Source: Acholeplasmatales bacterium (GTDB lineage Bacteria; Bacillota_I; Bacilli_A; Acholeplasmatales; Anaeroplasmataceae). Taken from it: a stretch of DNA of 7,168 nucleotides. The position numbers were made by a program, and so were the translations under genes. Each line of letters begins with the position of its first letter. The stretch's first letter is position 1. This document shows positions 5,353 to 7,168 of the stretch, in pieces. Location of the stretch: assembly GCA_017388605.1 (NCBI GenBank), contig JAFPIE010000157.1, forward strand, positions 1 to 7,168, given 5' to 3'. The notes beneath the pieces were generated by a model, which did no database searches, was not told the origin of the DNA, and saw only the letters and a list, made by a program, of their open reading frames with translations.

Positions 5353-6084
5353 ATTTTCACTATATTCATTATTTTCTGTTTCAACGGGAGCTTCCTTTTT
5401 CTTTTTGAAGGAATTTTCAGTACCAGCAGCAAGCCTTTTATAGTTTGGTATATGCTTATAAATGATAATTACACCAGGAACTAAAATCGTTAATAGATTT
5501 GCTAAGGATGGAGCATTGATGAAATATTCTATAAAGGATGGTCCATAATATCCTATAAAGAATAGGGTTAAATAGGTAAGTAATACAGCTGTGGTTGCGA
5601 AGGTTGAGGCTAAGGATACATAGCCTGTAGTCTTAAGTACAATTAGGAATGTAATTAAGCATAAAATACCAGCTAAAGGGCATATACAAAGTACAACACC
5701 TAAGCTTGTCGCAACGGCCTTACCACCCTTAAAGCCTAAGAAGATAGAATAGGAATGACCAATAACAGCCATCATACCATAGAATCCATAATCTAAAACG
5801 GAATGGAAGACATTACATCTCGATAGGATTTGTAAAAGTATAATAACGAAGGCACCTTTAAATACATCTAAGAAGAAGACTAAGAAGCCTACCTTTTTTC
5901 CTAAAACTCTTATTGCGTTTGTTGAGCCTGTATTTTTACTACCAAATTGTCTTATATCTGTACCGGTTAATGCTTTACCTACGACAACCCCGGATGGGAA
6001 TGAACCACATAGGTAGGCAACAATCATTAAAAGTACGGAAATAATAATATTCCAAGTATCTGGAGTAGTTGATTCTAAAAACAT
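5338..6084 (-). CDS. plsY: Glycerol-3-phosphate acyltransferase PlsY (acyl-phosphate dependent)
   Basis: PlsY is an integral membrane enzyme that transfers the acyl group of acyl phosphate to glycerol-3-phosphate, giving lysophosphatidic acid, the first step of phospholipid synthesis in most Gram-positives. The 248-aa product has about seven hydrophobic segments and the three conserved loops: GSKNTGSTNAIRVLG (48-62); H110 with FKGGKAVAT (118-126); and KHIPNYKRLAAGTEN (210-224). Motif 2 reads GHSYSIFLGF, with Ser where GHxFP commonly has Pro. Residues 226-248 add a charged Lys/Glu tail beyond the usual core. The start at 6084 has GGAG 6 nt upstream and lies downstream of the promoter; an in-frame ATG at 6126 falls at the -10 box and is rejected. 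Divergent plsY/parE is the common arrangement in Bacilli. Confidence 0.95.
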   Translation of the reverse strand: MFLESTTPDTWNIIISVLLMIVAYLCGSFPSGVVVGKALTGTDIRQFGSKNTGSTNAIRVLGKKVGFLVFFLDVFKGAFVIILLQILSRCNVFHSVLDYGFYGMMAVIGHSYSIFLGFKGGKAVATSLGVVLCICPLAGILCLITFLIVLKTTGYVSLASTFATTAVLLTYLTLFFIGYYGPSFIEYFINAPSLANLLTILVPGVIIIYKHIPNYKRLAAGTENSFKKKKEAPVETENNEYSENTAEQ

Positions 6085-6117
6085 AACAAACTCCCTCTTT
6101 CTATAAAAATCATTGTA

Positions 6118-6146
6118 ATTATACAATGTATAAAGTTTAATGTCAA
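6118..6146 (-). promoter_or_regulatory. Perfect-consensus promoter of plsY
   Basis: On the minus strand TTGACA (6146-6141) and TATAAT (6123-6118) match the consensus fully with a 17-bp spacer. Transcription would start near 6111. It is the strongest promoter by sequence in the window. An 11-bp inverted repeat, AAACGACGTTT (6145-6155), overlaps the edge of its -35 box. Confidence 0.85.
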
Positions 6147-6192
6147 ACGACGTTTTTATAAATTATCTTTATGATTTTTTATGATTAAAATC

Positions 6193-6224
6193 TTGGAAAA
6201 CGTTTGCAAATTTGGTATTATAAT
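6193..6224 (+). promoter_or_regulatory. Probable parE promoter with a cre-like palindrome
   Basis: TATAAT at 6219-6224 is perfect, but the nearest -35-like hexamer, TTGGAA (6193-6198), is 20 bp away, so the promoter is weaker or needs help. Between them lies an imperfect palindrome centred on CG at 6201-6202 (GGAAAACGTTTGCA, 6195-6208), one mismatch from the Bacillus cre pattern TGNNANCGNTNNCA. Binding by a LacI-family regulator is speculative. Confidence 0.5.
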
Positions 6225-6251
6225 ATTGTTGTGAAAGTTTAGGTGGTATGA

Positions 6252-7168
6252 ATGTCAAAAAATTCGTATGATGACAGCTCTATACAGGTCTTAGAGGGCC
6301 TAGAGCATGTTAGAAAACGTCCAGGTATGTATATTGGCTCCACCGATGAGAGAGGACTACATCACCTGGTATGGGAAATCGTAGACAATTCCATAGATGA
6401 GGCACTAGCAGGGTATGGTAAGGAAATTGTCGTAACGATCAATGAGGATAATTCCATTACAGTTGAGGACTCGGGTAGAGGTGTACCATGTGGTATGCAT
6501 GAAACCGGAAAGAATACTATGGAAATTATCTATACAAAGCTAAATGCCGGTGGTAAATTCGGCGGTGGAGGATATAAGACCTCTGGTGGATTACATGGTG
6601 TAGGTGCATCGGTTACCAACGCATTATCGAGCTTTATGGAGGTAACATCCTATAGAGATGGTAAAATCCATAAGATTACCTTCAAGCATGGTGGAACGGT
6701 AGTTTCTCCTGTTGAGGTATTAGGTGATACAAGAAGAACAGGTACAACGGTACATTTTAAGCCAGATCCATCCGTATTTACTACGACAGTATATCAATAC
6801 GATACAATTAAAACAAGAATTAGAGAAAGTGCATTTTTAATCAAGGGATTAAAGATGACATTAAAGGACAAAAGAAGCGGAAAGAGTGAATCCTTCCAAT
6901 ATGAAAATGGTATCTCTGAATATGTAGCATTCCTTACAACAGGCAAAAGCCCAATGCATAATGTTGCTTATTTCGATGGCGAATACAAAAGTGATGTTAC
7001 AACAACGAGTGCGGATGGTAAGAGCCAAACGACAACAGAAACCATTGAAGTTGAGGTTGCATTCCAATTCCTAGATTCCTATAACGAAACTCTAATCTCC
7101 TTCGTTAACAATGTTAAAACACCAGATGGTGGTACACATGAAACAGGATATAAGACTGCCCTAACCCG
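6252..7168 (+). CDS. parE: DNA topoisomerase IV subunit B (ParE), 3'-truncated by the window
   Basis: ParE is the ATPase subunit of topoisomerase IV, which with ParC decatenates daughter chromosomes. About 305 codons of roughly 640 are present: the GHKL ATPase domain and the start of the transducer domain. Visible features are [20 protein letters not shown] (11-30), the catalytic E42 and N46 in [11 protein letters not shown] (41-51), D73 in VEDSGRGVP (71-79), and the glycine-rich lid [15 protein letters not shown]. The start at 6252 has AGGTGG at 6241-6246, 5 nt upstream; an ATG at 6248 is out of frame and stops after seven codons. GyrB is very similar, and the sequence alone does not exclude it, but the divergent plsY neighbour strongly favours ParE. 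parC is expected just downstream, outside the window. Confidence 0.92.
   Translation, partial: MSKNSYDDSSIQVLEGLEHVRKRPGMYIGSTDERGLHHLVWEIVDNSIDEALAGYGKEIVVTINEDNSITVEDSGRGVPCGMHETGKNTMEIIYTKLNAGGKFGGGGYKTSGGLHGVGASVTNALSSFMEVTSYRDGKIHKITFKHGGTVVSPVEVLGDTRRTGTTVHFKPDPSVFTTTVYQYDTIKTRIRESAFLIKGLKMTLKDKRSGKSESFQYENGISEYVAFLTTGKSPMHNVAYFDGEYKSDVTTTSADGKSQTTTETIEVEVAFQFLDSYNETLISFVNNVKTPDGGTHETGYKTALT

Noticed and set aside
6861..7067. Minus-strand ORF of 68 codons inside parE
   Set aside because: It is antisense to conserved ParE coding sequence with no start signals.

Overview
The window is AT-rich chromosomal DNA of a low-GC Gram-positive bacterium. The gene set (folC, radC, a UPF0154/YneF protein, plsY divergent from parE), the strong AGGAGG-type ribosome binding sites and the sigma-A-like promoters point to the Bacilli/Erysipelotrichia side of the Firmicutes. 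Every tryptophan I checked is TGG and nothing suggests recoding of TGA, so a standard code is assumed and a mycoplasma-type code is unlikely. I see no phage, insertion sequence, CRISPR array or tRNA/rRNA gene.

Layout. Plus strand 1-3656: the 3' part of folC, interrupted by an in-frame TAA at 133-135; radC (1232-1882); a DUF368/PopT-type polyprenyl-phosphate transporter (1937-2929); a small single-pass membrane protein with a Thr/Glu tail (3017-3286); and a small two-helix membrane protein (3333-3656). A bidirectional terminator separates these from the minus-strand yneF-like gene (3684-4001), which shares a divergent promoter region with a plus-strand 2[4Fe-4S] ferredoxin gene (4193-4363). 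The ferredoxin gene converges on a minus-strand gene of unknown function with four tandem 21-residue YD/Rhs-like repeats (4432-5205). Minus-strand plsY (5338-6084) follows and is divergent from parE (6252 to the window end).

Organisation. Most genes look monocistronic: nearly every one has its own promoter, usually with a 17-bp spacer, and its own hairpin-plus-T-tract terminator, several of them overlapping a stop codon. The exception is the gene at 3333, whose ribosome binding site directly abuts the terminator of the gene before it. Functionally this is mainly housekeeping: folate polyglutamylation (disrupted), a RadC-family protein, lipid-carrier recycling, phospholipid synthesis, electron transfer and chromosome decatenation.

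No clearly new multi-gene system is visible. The points most worth checking are the nonsense codon in an otherwise intact folC, the seven-codon upstream ORF with a strong ribosome binding site before yneF, the 4 x 21 repeat protein, and the charged C-terminal tails shared by four membrane proteins. There is no gene-free stretch longer than 300 bases.
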